Below are positions 27,810 to 37,092 of a DNA stretch of 64,000 bases, one piece after another (the first letter of the stretch is position 1; each line of letters begins with the position of its first letter). The notes under the pieces are model-generated. The model was not told where the DNA came from. It did no database searches and saw only the letters and a list, made by a program, of their open reading frames with translations. This DNA is from Bacteroidia bacterium (GTDB lineage: Bacteria; Bacteroidota; Bacteroidia; J057). The position numbers were made by a program, and so were the translations under genes. The stretch lies in NCBI GenBank assembly GCA_033391075.1, contig JAWPMV010000001.1, forward strand, positions 6,324,001-6,388,000, read 5' to 3'.

Positions 27810-30800
27810 ATGAAATTCGAAATCATCCACGACACGATCGCGAAACAGGTTTTTGAGAAAGCCTCAATAGAAGCGCGTACCCGAAGGAAGGTGGAGAAAT
27901 TTATTCGTGAACGTTTCGAAGCTCATCAACTCAGAGGAGCAAAACTTACGCAAGATGATCTCGACTATATTCAGCCTTATCTGACTCAAGTCAATATCAG
28001 TGAGGAAGAATCGGCTTTCCTGGAAAAGAATCGCAAATCTTTAGCTGATGCCAGGACTCGTATCCGTGTTATCGTAGCGGGAGTGATCATCTTTCTCTTA
28101 GGCAGTACTGCTTTTTCGCTTGTACAATGGAAAGATGCCATAGAACAAAAGGAATTTGCTAATACCCAAAAAGAGTATGCTGATGAGCAAACCCTAAAGG
28201 CTCTTAAAGCTCAGAGAGCGGATAGCATAAAAGCCATTGAATTGGGAATTGCACTGGAAGAAGCCCAGGCAGCCAAGGATACCGCAGAAGTTGCCCGAAT
28301 AAAGGCGGAGCAGGAAAAGTTGCGGGCAGATGTGCAGGCAAAAATTGCGCTTAAGCGCCAACTTGAAGCGTTGCAAAATGCAAAAGAAGCAGAAGCTTTA
28401 TCCTACAGTACCATTAGCAAGAGTCAGAACCTTGAAAAAATGGAGGTGAGCCTTAGGTTACTTCAGGAAGCATACCTAAAGACGTATCCCAAGCCCCCAC
28501 CTCCTTTGATTCAAGAAGCACTGGCAAATAAATTCTACGCCCAAAAAGCAAATGACAATCATGCAGCACTTCCCCTTCCTGTGTATTTTTCTCATACCTA
28601 TGTCGCAGCGGGAGATCTCAGGCCTGAAGAAGACTACACGGAAGAGAATAAAGGCATAATCAAAGGCTTTTCGATATCCTCTGATGAGGAATTTCTGCTT
28701 AGCTATTCTAAAGGTAGCCGAATAAAGTTGTGGGACAGAAAGGGAAATCTACTCCATCAATTTGATGAGCATACGGAAAACATTGTCGATGCTAGCTTTT
28801 CTCCCGATGGAAAACTTATCCTAAGCAATTCCTTTGATGAATCTGCCAAACTATGGAACCATAAAGGAAAAATACTGGCAGATATGCGCATGGTAAATGA
28901 CTATGAAGGTTTGAGAAGTCGGATACATGGGGCCCGTTTTTCCCCCGATGGAGAAAAAATAATTACCCAGGTCGGGGATAGCCTGAAGCTCTGGAATTTA
29001 AGGGGACAAAAGTTGAGGGATTTGACAGGAGAAACCTATAAACTTCATAAAGATTTTATCCTGAGCAAAGATTTGAAAAACTTATACCTCTGGGATTATC
29101 AGGGGAAACTTATCAAAGAACTGAATATTCCTGGTGCCGGTATCTCTGATTTTTATATTTTTCCCAATGGCAATCAGTACCTCAGCATCTTAAAAGATGG
29201 AGAAGTTGTTCTTGGGACGAAAAAAGGGCAGCTGTTTTCGTCCAAAATTTTAGGTACCAAAGATTTTCTTGAAACAGAAGGATATAGGGAAGGAGAAGAA
29301 GCTTGGAAACTTGAAAGCCATACACTCAATGGCTCTTTTTTGCTGAAAAGCAATGGTCTGAAACTTTCTCTCTTATTTGACAAAGAAGGAGAATTTCTAA
29401 AAGAGCTGGAAGGAACTTATACCTTCTTTGATCCTGCAGCTACAGAACTTTACCAGGCCAACCTTCACCCAAAAGGAATTGAGTTCAAGCAGCTCGACCT
29501 TAAAGGGAATCCTATTCATTCCGAGCTCATAGAAACACCTCTTTCCTCAAAGGAGGAAGTGCATCTACTAAATGACCACCGATCACTGCTCGTCAGAAGT
29601 AGCAGAAATACCTACATCCATCTAAAACTGGATGAAAACAAAATACTTAGCACTTCTTCCATTGTGTATGATTCTCCCAGGGATTCAAATAGCAGAATAC
29701 CTCTCCTGCAATTCATTTCATCAAACCAGGATGCCACGGTCTTCCAATTCGCACTCAATCTGAACTATAGCATCGATGCAATCATATTTGTAAACCGAGC
29801 CAATGAGCTACTTTATACTCAGAAAGTAATCAACTATTCTTTTGAGTCCCCGAATTCAAAATATTCAACAAACCCCAATCAAATTTACATCTCCCAGGGA
29901 AATCACTTGAGGAAAGTTGATTTTCAGGGAGCATTGCTAAAAGAATACGAAGATGCGGCATATTCTTCAGCAGTACTTTCCCATAATCAAAAATACATCC
30001 TGTTTACGGAAACAGATAGATTTGGGAGTGGAGCTCCAAATTCTGAAAAACTAATTAAGCTCCATAATTTAGCCACAGGGAGCCATAGCTTTTTAGAAAA
30101 ATCTCAGTATATAAATGAAATCAGCTTCACTGCAGATGATAGCTACATCCTGGGGATACAAGTTTTGCCAGATCCTTCTCGCCAAAAAGGAAATAAATCT
30201 CTCTGCGTTTGGGATTTAACTGGCAAACTATTGGGGAGAAAGGAACATAATTCGTCCAAAATAAACTATCACCTTCTCCCAAATTCTACCGTCCTGCTTG
30301 AGAGTTCCAATTTCCAAAAAAACCTGTCTCTCTGGGATGTTAAGACGAACAAACTTATGCAACTCAGTCATGATGAATATATAGATAAGGTAGAAGTTTC
30401 AAGCGACGGGAAATATTTGCTGACTTATGCGCGATCGGGAGGCGTAGTCAAACTCTGGGCTAAGGAGGGAAAGCTTATCTTTGAAAAGGATACCCAGGCT
30501 TCAAGAATAAGCGATGCTCTTTTTTCACCCGATGGTAAATCTATTTTAATAAATGCTTCTGATCACGTCCTCAGAAGATGGGATATTCAGGGTCGTTTAT
30601 TGAAAAAAACACCCCCACTAAAAGGACACATCAGCTCTTTATGTTTTCATCCGGATGGAAAGTCATTCCTCATTACGTATGATGGCAAAATGGAATCCTG
30701 GAATTTGAGTTTTCAAAACCTTAAATCCTTTAGCCAAAAAGGCCTTTCTATTTATAGCGCCACTTTTACACCAAAGGGGAGCTACATTTGGATAACTTCA

Positions 30801-31286
30801 GATCAGGGAGCCAAGGTCTGGGATAAAGAGGGACGGCTTATATCGAGTTTTGACCATTTTAGCAGGGAGCTCCCCGTATTTTCTCCAGATGAAAGCATGT
30901 TCTATGCCTTGATCGGCGAAGATACAGGAGCCGTATATACGATTTATGGCGAGTTGTTGACAAGAAAAAACTACGGAGAAACCTTTGAGAGTTTTTCACC
31001 CAAAGGCACTACCTATTGTATGGCCTACAATTACAATTTCGAGAAGCAAAGGGATTTTCATTCCCACAGAATATTCGATCGTTCAGGCAATATCATTGCT
31101 AATCTGGAAACCGATTCAGATGATTATTTTATTGCATACAGCTCGGATGGAGAAAGTGTTTTCACCCTCAAAAATGCAAACATTAGTCAATGGCCCCTTC
31201 CTACTAGTATTTTCAAATACTTGCAGGAAGAAGCGACATTCCCTGAATTGAATGCAGAGCAAAAAAAGGAATTCGGAATAAAATAA
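27810..31286 (+). CDS. Membrane-anchored WD40 protein, C-terminal half of an nSTAND protein
   Basis: A 1158-aa protein. It begins at MKFEIIHDTIAKQVFEKAS and continues with a helical segment ending LTQDDLDYIQPYL (about residue 60). In typical Bacteroidota nSTAND proteins this segment directly follows the ATPase winged-helix (YELRHDALAAKIYEK-like). A membrane helix (about 84-106), a coiled coil (110-200) and many WD40-type repeats (about 260-1150; FSPDGK, LWD/VWD motifs) follow. No P-loop is present, so it lacks the ATPase half, which is found separately at 33172-34227. I prefer the ATG at 27810; a TTG at 27771 would add 13 residues unlike the family. Confidence 0.8.
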   Translation: MKFEIIHDTIAKQVFEKASIEARTRRKVEKFIRERFEAHQLRGAKLTQDDLDYIQPYLTQVNISEEESAFLEKNRKSLADARTRIRVIVAGVIIFLLGSTAFSLVQWKDAIEQKEFANTQKEYADEQTLKALKAQRADSIKAIELGIALEEAQAAKDTAEVARIKAEQEKLRADVQAKIALKRQLEALQNAKEAEALSYSTISKSQNLEKMEVSLRLLQEAYLKTYPKPPPPLIQEALANKFYAQKANDNHAALPLPVYFSHTYVAAGDLRPEEDYTEENKGIIKGFSISSDEEFLLSYSKGSRIKLWDRKGNLLHQFDEHTENIVDASFSPDGKLILSNSFDESAKLWNHKGKILADMRMVNDYEGLRSRIHGARFSPDGEKIITQVGDSLKLWNLRGQKLRDLTGETYKLHKDFILSKDLKNLYLWDYQGKLIKELNIPGAGISDFYIFPNGNQYLSILKDGEVVLGTKKGQLFSSKILGTKDFLETEGYREGEEAWKLESHTLNGSFLLKSNGLKLSLLFDKEGEFLKELEGTYTFFDPAATELYQANLHPKGIEFKQLDLKGNPIHSELIETPLSSKEEVHLLNDHRSLLVRSSRNTYIHLKLDENKILSTSSIVYDSPRDSNSRIPLLQFISSNQDATVFQFALNLNYSIDAIIFVNRANELLYTQKVINYSFESPNSKYSTNPNQIYISQGNHLRKVDFQGALLKEYEDAAYSSAVLSHNQKYILFTETDRFGSGAPNSEKLIKLHNLATGSHSFLEKSQYINEISFTADDSYILGIQVLPDPSRQKGNKSLCVWDLTGKLLGRKEHNSSKINYHLLPNSTVLLESSNFQKNLSLWDVKTNKLMQLSHDEYIDKVEVSSDGKYLLTYARSGGVVKLWAKEGKLIFEKDTQASRISDALFSPDGKSILINASDHVLRRWDIQGRLLKKTPPLKGHISSLCFHPDGKSFLITYDGKMESWNLSFQNLKSFSQKGLSIYSATFTPKGSYIWITSDQGAKVWDKEGRLISSFDHFSRELPVFSPDESMFYALIGEDTGAVYTIYGELLTRKNYGETFESFSPKGTTYCMAYNYNFEKQRDFHSHRIFDRSGNIIANLETDSDDYFIAYSSDGESVFTLKNANISQWPLPTSIFKYLQEEATFPELNAEQKKEFGIK

Positions 31287-31291
31287 ACTCT

Positions 31292-33175
31292 ATGAGCAAG
31301 CCCCTCATATACCTCACATTCGCCAATGATCCGGATGCCCATCTGGAACTCCTCAAGGAGGAGAGTAAGCGTTTATTTAATGCCCTCGACGCACCTAAGA
31401 GGAAAGGATACATCGAGCTTCAGCGAGAGGAAAGCGCCGAACTGGAAGAAATCTTTGACTTCTTTACCCGAAACAAAGATAAGGTAGAAATCTTCCACTA
31501 TGGAGGGCATGCAGATGGTAGCCGCCTCCATTTAGAAGGCGGAGGAGGAAATGCCCAGGGCCTGGGGGCTCTATTGGGAGAGCAAAAAAACCTCAAACTC
31601 GTCTTTCTCAATGGCTGCTCTTCCAAAGGGCAAATCGACGAACTATTTGCCCAAGGGGTGAAAGCTGTCATTGCAACTTCAGTTCCTATTCAAGACCGCA
31701 AGGCAGTAGAGTTTGCCGAGCAATTTTACGAAGCACTTGCCTATCGAAGAAATATCGGCCATGCCTTCAAACTGGCAGCAGCCTTTATGAAATCTCGCTA
31801 TGACGAAGGGCCCGAAATTCAATACCGTGCTATGATTTTTAAAAGGGGGGAGCCTATAAAAGAAGAACTTCCCTGGGGCCTTTATATTCAAAAAGAATAC
31901 GAAGAAGAAATCAAAAACTGGAAGCTTCCCCATTACCAGAAAATTTCCTTCTCCAAAGACATGATCCAGTACATTGGCAAGAGTTTTACAGCCAATCGCT
32001 ACATCATGCTTGTCCTTGAAGAGCTTTGCAGATACAATCCAGACATCTATGCCCAGATGTTTGAAGAAAGGGGAGGGGAGAAGGTCAAGAAAGATTCCAA
32101 ATACTATCCGGAGATCATTATCCGAAATTTCCCCTGGCCCATAGGTTCACAAATCCGCTTGCTACGTGTAGCAGACGAAGCAAATCGGGAAAGACTGGAG
32201 ACCCTGATTAGTACCTATCTGATGACGGGAAAAACCCTCTTCTTTATCCTCCTATCAGATCTTTGGAAGCAGGTTCGCAAATCAAAAATAAGCTTGCCCG
32301 AGGGTTTTAAGAGTGGATTCCCCATGCAAAAGGAGGCCTACCAGCAATTCGATTTCTGGACAGGCGTGAAAAAAATCTATCAGCTTTTCAGTATACAGGA
32401 AGTAACTCCTTTTGTAGAAGAGTACGAACAAATGATCCGGGAATGGAAAGAAGAGGACAATCAGGCGCAAGCCCATTTGGAAAAGCTTCGAAAAGAGCTT
32501 CAAGAGGGAAAGCTTCCAGCCGACCTCATCGCCACTTGTACAGGAGCTGAAAGGGCATTGGCCCTTCTTTTGAAAAAGGCAGCCTTTCTCGCGCGTTACC
32601 GCATGCTTACTGTACGCAATATCAATATGGAAAAGACCCGCCTTAGAGAACTGACGTATGAGTTGGACATGGGCGCACTGAATGCTCTGGAAGATCATGG
32701 CCTGGGTATGTATATGGATGAAGCTAACCGTAAAAAACTGGCTGTTTCCCATTCGCATTCTGTGATCCTGACCGTCAATGAAGATCGCCTGGACGATTCC
32801 CTCAATTTATCGCCTTTTATTATAGATAAATTTACCTTCGCTCAGGCAGTTAATAAGACCAAACAGCTCGGTAATAATGAGGCTAGAATCTACCTCATGG
32901 GCTGGGAAGATGAAGAAAAACTCTATTATCTGACAGTTGATCATCAACTCTACCAAAGTATGAGAGATGAGCATCAGGAGGATCTCATACATACCGATAT
33001 CCGTGCCTCTGCCTATCAGGAAGGTAAAGATGAAAACCATGTACATGAAGATGCTTTTGGAGCCTTTGGAGATGATCCTTTTGCCGAAACAGAAAGCGAG
33101 GACAATAGCCCCAAAGTTTTTGATTCCCTAAAAGAAGAATTTGAAACCTTTAAACTGGATACCAGTCTGATATGA
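31292..33175 (+). CDS. CHAT-domain protease
   Basis: A 627-aa protein with an N-terminal CHAT (caspase HetF-associated with TPRs) domain, about residues 1-190. Catalytic histidine H73 is in FHYGGHAD and cysteine C109 in VFLNGCSSKGQ, with VKAVIATSVPIQD following as in other CHAT proteins. Residues 200-480 are mostly helical and carry no known domain. The C-terminal 60 residues are strongly acidic. No signal peptide. The stop overlaps the start of the ATPase gene by 4 nt (ATGA), so the two are translationally coupled and probably form a protease-switch pair. Confidence 0.83.
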   Translation: MSKPLIYLTFANDPDAHLELLKEESKRLFNALDAPKRKGYIELQREESAELEEIFDFFTRNKDKVEIFHYGGHADGSRLHLEGGGGNAQGLGALLGEQKNLKLVFLNGCSSKGQIDELFAQGVKAVIATSVPIQDRKAVEFAEQFYEALAYRRNIGHAFKLAAAFMKSRYDEGPEIQYRAMIFKRGEPIKEELPWGLYIQKEYEEEIKNWKLPHYQKISFSKDMIQYIGKSFTANRYIMLVLEELCRYNPDIYAQMFEERGGEKVKKDSKYYPEIIIRNFPWPIGSQIRLLRVADEANRERLETLISTYLMTGKTLFFILLSDLWKQVRKSKISLPEGFKSGFPMQKEAYQQFDFWTGVKKIYQLFSIQEVTPFVEEYEQMIREWKEEDNQAQAHLEKLRKELQEGKLPADLIATCTGAERALALLLKKAAFLARYRMLTVRNINMEKTRLRELTYELDMGALNALEDHGLGMYMDEANRKKLAVSHSHSVILTVNEDRLDDSLNLSPFIIDKFTFAQAVNKTKQLGNNEARIYLMGWEDEEKLYYLTVDHQLYQSMRDEHQEDLIHTDIRASAYQEGKDENHVHEDAFGAFGDDPFAETESEDNSPKVFDSLKEEFETFKLDTSLI

Positions 33176-34227
33176 AAAGCCCCTTTAAATTTCTGGACTC
33201 CTATCAAAAGGAAGATAAGAGTAGCTTCTTTGGACGGGAACAGGAAACCAAACAGCTACTCAATGCAGTTCATGCCTCCAACCTGGTTTTGCTCTATGGA
33301 GCATCGGGTACAGGAAAAACTTCCCTAATCAATTGCGGCCTGGGAAATCAATTTCAAAAGTCTGACTGGCTTCCCATTTTTATTCGCCGGGGCAATGACC
33401 TCAATGTTTCCCTCCAAAAAGAACTGGATAAACTACTGCCCAGTCAGCAAGGACAGGATCATGCCCTTCGTTTCAAAATAAGCGACCTCTATCACGAATA
33501 CTATCGACCGGTTTACCTGATTTTCGACCAGTTTGAAGAACTCTATATCATGGGAAGCCTGTCCGAACAGGATACTTTCCACAAAAGCATTTCCGAACTT
33601 CTCCAATCCGGTCTGAAATGCAAAATCATCCTCAGCATACGGGAAGAATACATCGCCTACCTTTCCGAATTTGAAAAGATCGTTCCTTCTTTATTCGACA
33701 ATCGCCTTCGCATAGAAAAAATGAAGGACCGTAACCTCATTCGGGTAGTCATAGGAACCTGTAAATTCGGAAATATTCATATAGATGAGCCTCGCAAAAC
33801 GGTGATGAAAATCCTCGACAATCTCCGTTCCAAAAGAGAGGGCATTGACCTTACGCATTTGCAAGTTTATCTCGATCGCTTATGGCGAACGGCTATTAAA
33901 GAACAAGGAGAATCTGAAGAATTGACCTTTGATCTTCCTTTGGTAAAAAGGGTAGGAAAAGTAGAAAATGTGCTCTCTGATTTTCTGGATGAGCAGATGA
34001 AGGAAGTAGAGGGAGGATTAAAGCAAAGGGGAATAGAAAATACTGAAGGTTTACCCCTGGAAATTCTTTTTACCCTGGTTACGGAAGATGGTACCAAACG
34101 AAATATGCAATTGGGAGACATTCTGGATGATTTACCCAAAAACCGTAATTTAACAGAGGCTGATCTCGTTTATTGTATGGAGGAATTTCACCGCATAAAA
34201 CTCCTCCGTCAATTTGCAGATGATTAA
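33172..34227 (+). CDS. Stand-alone nSTAND ATPase, N-terminal half of the WD40 partner
   Basis: A 351-aa P-loop ATPase of the nSTAND1 type. It starts SPFKFLDSYQKEDKSSFFGRE, has Walker A GASGTGKT (43-50), Walker B YLIFDQFEEL (115-124, D119), the sensor-like ILSIREEY, and a C-terminal winged-helix ending EEFHRIKLLRQFADD. Related full-length proteins run on into a HDxxA helix, membrane anchor and WD40 repeats. Here the frame stops exactly at that junction, and the missing part is encoded upstream as a separate gene. Start overlaps the CHAT gene stop. Confidence 0.85.
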   Translation: MKSPFKFLDSYQKEDKSSFFGREQETKQLLNAVHASNLVLLYGASGTGKTSLINCGLGNQFQKSDWLPIFIRRGNDLNVSLQKELDKLLPSQQGQDHALRFKISDLYHEYYRPVYLIFDQFEELYIMGSLSEQDTFHKSISELLQSGLKCKIILSIREEYIAYLSEFEKIVPSLFDNRLRIEKMKDRNLIRVVIGTCKFGNIHIDEPRKTVMKILDNLRSKREGIDLTHLQVYLDRLWRTAIKEQGESEELTFDLPLVKRVGKVENVLSDFLDEQMKEVEGGLKQRGIENTEGLPLEILFTLVTEDGTKRNMQLGDILDDLPKNRNLTEADLVYCMEEFHRIKLLRQFADD

Positions 34228-34269
34228 GACAAATCGCAGCTAAACTTTCACACACAAATACAGAATACC

Positions 34270-35193
34270 ATGGAATATGACCTTCTCTTCCCCAATCCAA
34301 GGGCCCGGGATACCTTTGAGGCTATCAAAAAAAGCCTGACAAATCATTCTTTCGAAAAATTCCATACCCCTATCCCGGGTGAGGACTATACCCTGGACCA
34401 TTATCAGGTGAGCAAAAAGGATGGAGATGCCAGCTTTTATTATCCGGAAAAAATCAAAAAGGATAAAATCGTACTCCATTTCACAGCAGGGAAATTGCCT
34501 GGAGATATGCGATCTCTCACCACCAAAGATCGGCACATCTCAACTGCCTTTCTGATTGGGAGAGATGGTGCGATCTATAAGTTATTTGCTTCTTCTGGTC
34601 ATTGGTCCTACCATTTGGGAAGAGGTGCAGTCGGAGGAAATACCCACCAAAGTTCACGCTCTATTGGAATCGAACTTTCCAATTGGGGGCCACTGCGTAA
34701 ATCTGGAGAAATCATGACGACCTGGGGAGATGTGAAATTTTCCAAAGTATCTCAAACTGCCGCCTACCAAAAGATAGATGCTCCCTATAGAGATGCCTCC
34801 TATTTTGCTAGTCATACAGATCAGCAATATGAAAGTCTGATTGTACTCCTTCGTTATCTCACCGCTGTATATAAAATCCCTCGTAGCTTTCTCCCTGCAA
34901 GCCAAAGAGACCTCCCATTTAGTTCGAAGGAAGACGCTCGAAATTACACAGGCATTTGTTCTCATGTGAATTTCAGAGATAGGGGGAAATGGGACATCGG
35001 TCCTGCTTTCAATTGGGAAAAACTGGCGGAAGGAATGAAAGATGCTTACAAAGCAAAATTGACACGCACGCGAGGGCTGGAAATGATCACTCATAGCTCC
35101 GAAACAGAAATTGAAGCAGCCATGATGAGTCGCGGTATGAAATTTGGGAATACAGATGCATCTATCTATGGAGAAGATGGACCGGAGGTCTAG
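34270..35193 (+). CDS. N-acetylmuramoyl-L-alanine amidase without binding repeats
   Basis: A 307-aa Amidase_2/PGRP-type enzyme and the last gene of the operon. Zinc and catalytic residues are complete: H70 (VLHFTAG), E135 (SIGIELSN), H232 (CSHVNFR), K240 and D242 (KWDIGP). It is clearly paralogous to the catalytic half of the operon's first gene but lacks the peptidoglycan-binding repeats. It ends with the same tail pattern: TRTRG, then RGMKFGN and SIYGEDGPEV. There is no signal peptide, so the predicted protein is cytoplasmic and would need release or dedicated delivery to reach the wall. It starts 42 bp after the ATPase gene. Confidence 0.85.
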   Translation: MEYDLLFPNPRARDTFEAIKKSLTNHSFEKFHTPIPGEDYTLDHYQVSKKDGDASFYYPEKIKKDKIVLHFTAGKLPGDMRSLTTKDRHISTAFLIGRDGAIYKLFASSGHWSYHLGRGAVGGNTHQSSRSIGIELSNWGPLRKSGEIMTTWGDVKFSKVSQTAAYQKIDAPYRDASYFASHTDQQYESLIVLLRYLTAVYKIPRSFLPASQRDLPFSSKEDARNYTGICSHVNFRDRGKWDIGPAFNWEKLAEGMKDAYKAKLTRTRGLEMITHSSETEIEAAMMSRGMKFGNTDASIYGEDGPEV

Positions 35194-35322
35194 GGGTTTG
35201 AATTATGTTTGCATACTTCCTTGACAGCTGGAAGTTTTCGTTTTAATTAAAAGGATTTAGTACGATTTTGGAAGAAAGTGATAGAGGAAAGTGCCATTCT
35301 TCAGGCATTTCTTACATTTCAC

Positions 35323-35355
35323 TCGCAACTTGTTCGTCAAGTGCGATTTTTCTCT
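35323..35355 (+). terminator. Terminator of the caspase/CHAT operon
   Basis: TCGCA(A)CTTG and CAAGTGCGA form a stem with one bulge, followed by five T. It lies 130 bp after the last amidase gene and 64 bp before the TPR gene, so it probably separates the two. Confidence 0.6.
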
Positions 35356-35418
35356 ATTTTGGAACTATCCATGCACGTCCGTACAAGAAATGTATTGTAG
35401 GTTTATAATTATACTGAT

Positions 35419-36336
35419 ATGACCCAATCCCAAACTTATATAGATCAAGGGATGGAATTCTCTCAGCAGGGTAATTTCAAATCCGCAGTAAAAGCTTTTT
35501 CGCAAGCAGCTAAAGCCAATCCCAAGGATGCTTTCGCCTACTATAATCGCGCAATTGCCTATTATCAAATGGGGCAAAAGAAAAAAGCTTTACAGGATTT
35601 TAATATGACCCTAAAACTTGCTCCCGACGATTCTATGGCCTACAACAATCGTGGCTATGTAAATGATGATCTCGGAAAACTCCAGGATGCACTGGAAGAC
35701 TACACAGCTGCCCTCAAGTTGAATCCAGAGCAGGCACAGACCTATAATAATCGGGGCTATGTCTATTATCGCATGGGAAATCCTGCGGCAGCCATGGCTG
35801 ATTTCAATGAAGCCATAAGCCTGGATGCCAACCTCGCTCAAGCCTACTATTATCGTGGGTATGCGTTTGAGAAAAGAGGAGATTCAAAAAAAGCCATGAT
35901 GGATTATGATGAAGCAATCTTCCTCGATCCTGATTTGGTTCAAGCCATTTATAATCGCGGCAATCTTTTCTTCAATTTACAAAACTATGAAGCCGCTCTG
36001 GACGATTATTCTCATGCCTTACGATTGGCACCTTCATTTGCCAAAGCCTACAATAATCGCGCAAATTGTTACCAAAAGCTGGGACGCATAGAAGAGGCTT
36101 TCGAGGATGCAAACCGTTCCGTTGCACTGAGCCCCAATAATGGGAATTCTCATTGTACCCTGGCAGCGATTTATGGATTGAGAGGAGAGGATATACGCTT
36201 TATTCACCACCTCGAAATAGCCCTCAAAAAAGGCTGTCCTGCGTGGAGAATGTTTGAGTCAGAGGAATTTAAAGAGCTGAAAGAAAAGCCTCAGGTAAAA
36301 AAGTTGCTCAACAAGTTTCCTGCGGCTAAGGCCTAA
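35419..36336 (+). CDS. TPR-repeat protein
   Basis: A 305-aa protein made of about eight consecutive TPR units from residue 1 to about 270 (for example AFAYYNRAIAYYQMGQKKKAL and AQTYNNRGYVYYRMGNPAAAM), with the TPR consensus Y-N-R-G. There is no signal peptide, so it is a cytoplasmic scaffold. It lies directly after the caspase/CHAT operon on the same strand but beyond a likely terminator. TPR proteins often accompany CHAT systems, yet linkage here is only positional. Its stop overlaps the stop of the convergent gene by 4 nt. Confidence 0.85.
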   Translation: MTQSQTYIDQGMEFSQQGNFKSAVKAFSQAAKANPKDAFAYYNRAIAYYQMGQKKKALQDFNMTLKLAPDDSMAYNNRGYVNDDLGKLQDALEDYTAALKLNPEQAQTYNNRGYVYYRMGNPAAAMADFNEAISLDANLAQAYYYRGYAFEKRGDSKKAMMDYDEAIFLDPDLVQAIYNRGNLFFNLQNYEAALDDYSHALRLAPSFAKAYNNRANCYQKLGRIEEAFEDANRSVALSPNNGNSHCTLAAIYGLRGEDIRFIHHLEIALKKGCPAWRMFESEEFKELKEKPQVKKLLNKFPAAKA

Positions 36337-36881
36337 TTTTCTTTCAGGCGAATGGAATAAATCATTTCTTCTTTGATCGCATCACTGTAATCAAAATCCT
36401 CTTCCGGATATCGCATGCTAAGATTGTAGGTATGCGTTTCAGTAAATACGACCAGAAATAGCATACTACTAGGCTCTTTGGCTCCATTCCAATAGCCAAT
36501 CATATCTAATACAAAAACATCGAGCCCATTTACGGTAAATTCTTCTTTGCGGTAAATTGTACCCCTGTAAAATCCGGTGGCCATGTTTTCAGTAAGTTTT
36601 CGGATAGAGGATCGGGAAAGTCCGGCTTCTCTTTTGCGAAAACTAATGTATAGGGTTTCCAGGCTATCATTAAATTTTCGCATACCCACTTCATGTTCGA
36701 AAACATCACGCATCGCCAGGCGTGCAGTATCCAACTCTGTTTTGAGGACAGATTGGGGGAGATCGATCCACAATTCTCCAAATAATAATTGAGGTTTCAG
36801 GCTCATTCCATCCCTTAAGCCCTGTCCCATAAGGTTAGAAAAAAGTGAAAAAATCAACAAACAACTTAGCGCATACTTCAT
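36333..36881 (-). CDS. Small secreted protein of unknown function
   Basis: A 182-aa protein with a clear signal peptide (MKYALSCLLIFSLFSNLMGQ, cleavage near residue 19-20). The mature part contains alternating strands such as FVLDMIGYWNG and MLFLVVFTETHTYNLSMRY, consistent with a small periplasmic or surface alpha/beta domain. I do not recognise the family; the C-terminal pattern recalls PsbP/DUF1795-like folds only faintly. It is transcribed convergently to the TPR gene, with overlapping stops and no room for a terminator between them. Confidence 0.7.
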   Translation of the reverse strand: MKYALSCLLIFSLFSNLMGQGLRDGMSLKPQLLFGELWIDLPQSVLKTELDTARLAMRDVFEHEVGMRKFNDSLETLYISFRKREAGLSRSSIRKLTENMATGFYRGTIYRKEEFTVNGLDVFVLDMIGYWNGAKEPSSMLFLVVFTETHTYNLSMRYPEEDFDYSDAIKEEMIYSIRLKEN

Positions 36882-37092
36882 AAAGCCAAAGGTACAGAAT
36901 TAAACAATCCTGCCCATATCATTCCCTAATCGCCTGATAAATAAGGATTAGCAAAATTGGTGTTTAAACAAAGATTTTTGTATGTTGAATATAGGATCTG
37001 GATGAATTGATGTTAGGCATAATCTGAGAATACAGATAAAAGTTTTATAGAGAGACTACTTACTATTTTTTTACCCATACATACCTAACATT

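Noticed and set aside
19272-35355. The caspase/CHAT operon as an integrated element beside tRNA-Leu
   Set aside because: No integrase, transposase or flanking copy of the tRNA 3' end was seen by eye up to 37 kb; adjacency to tRNA genes alone is not enough.
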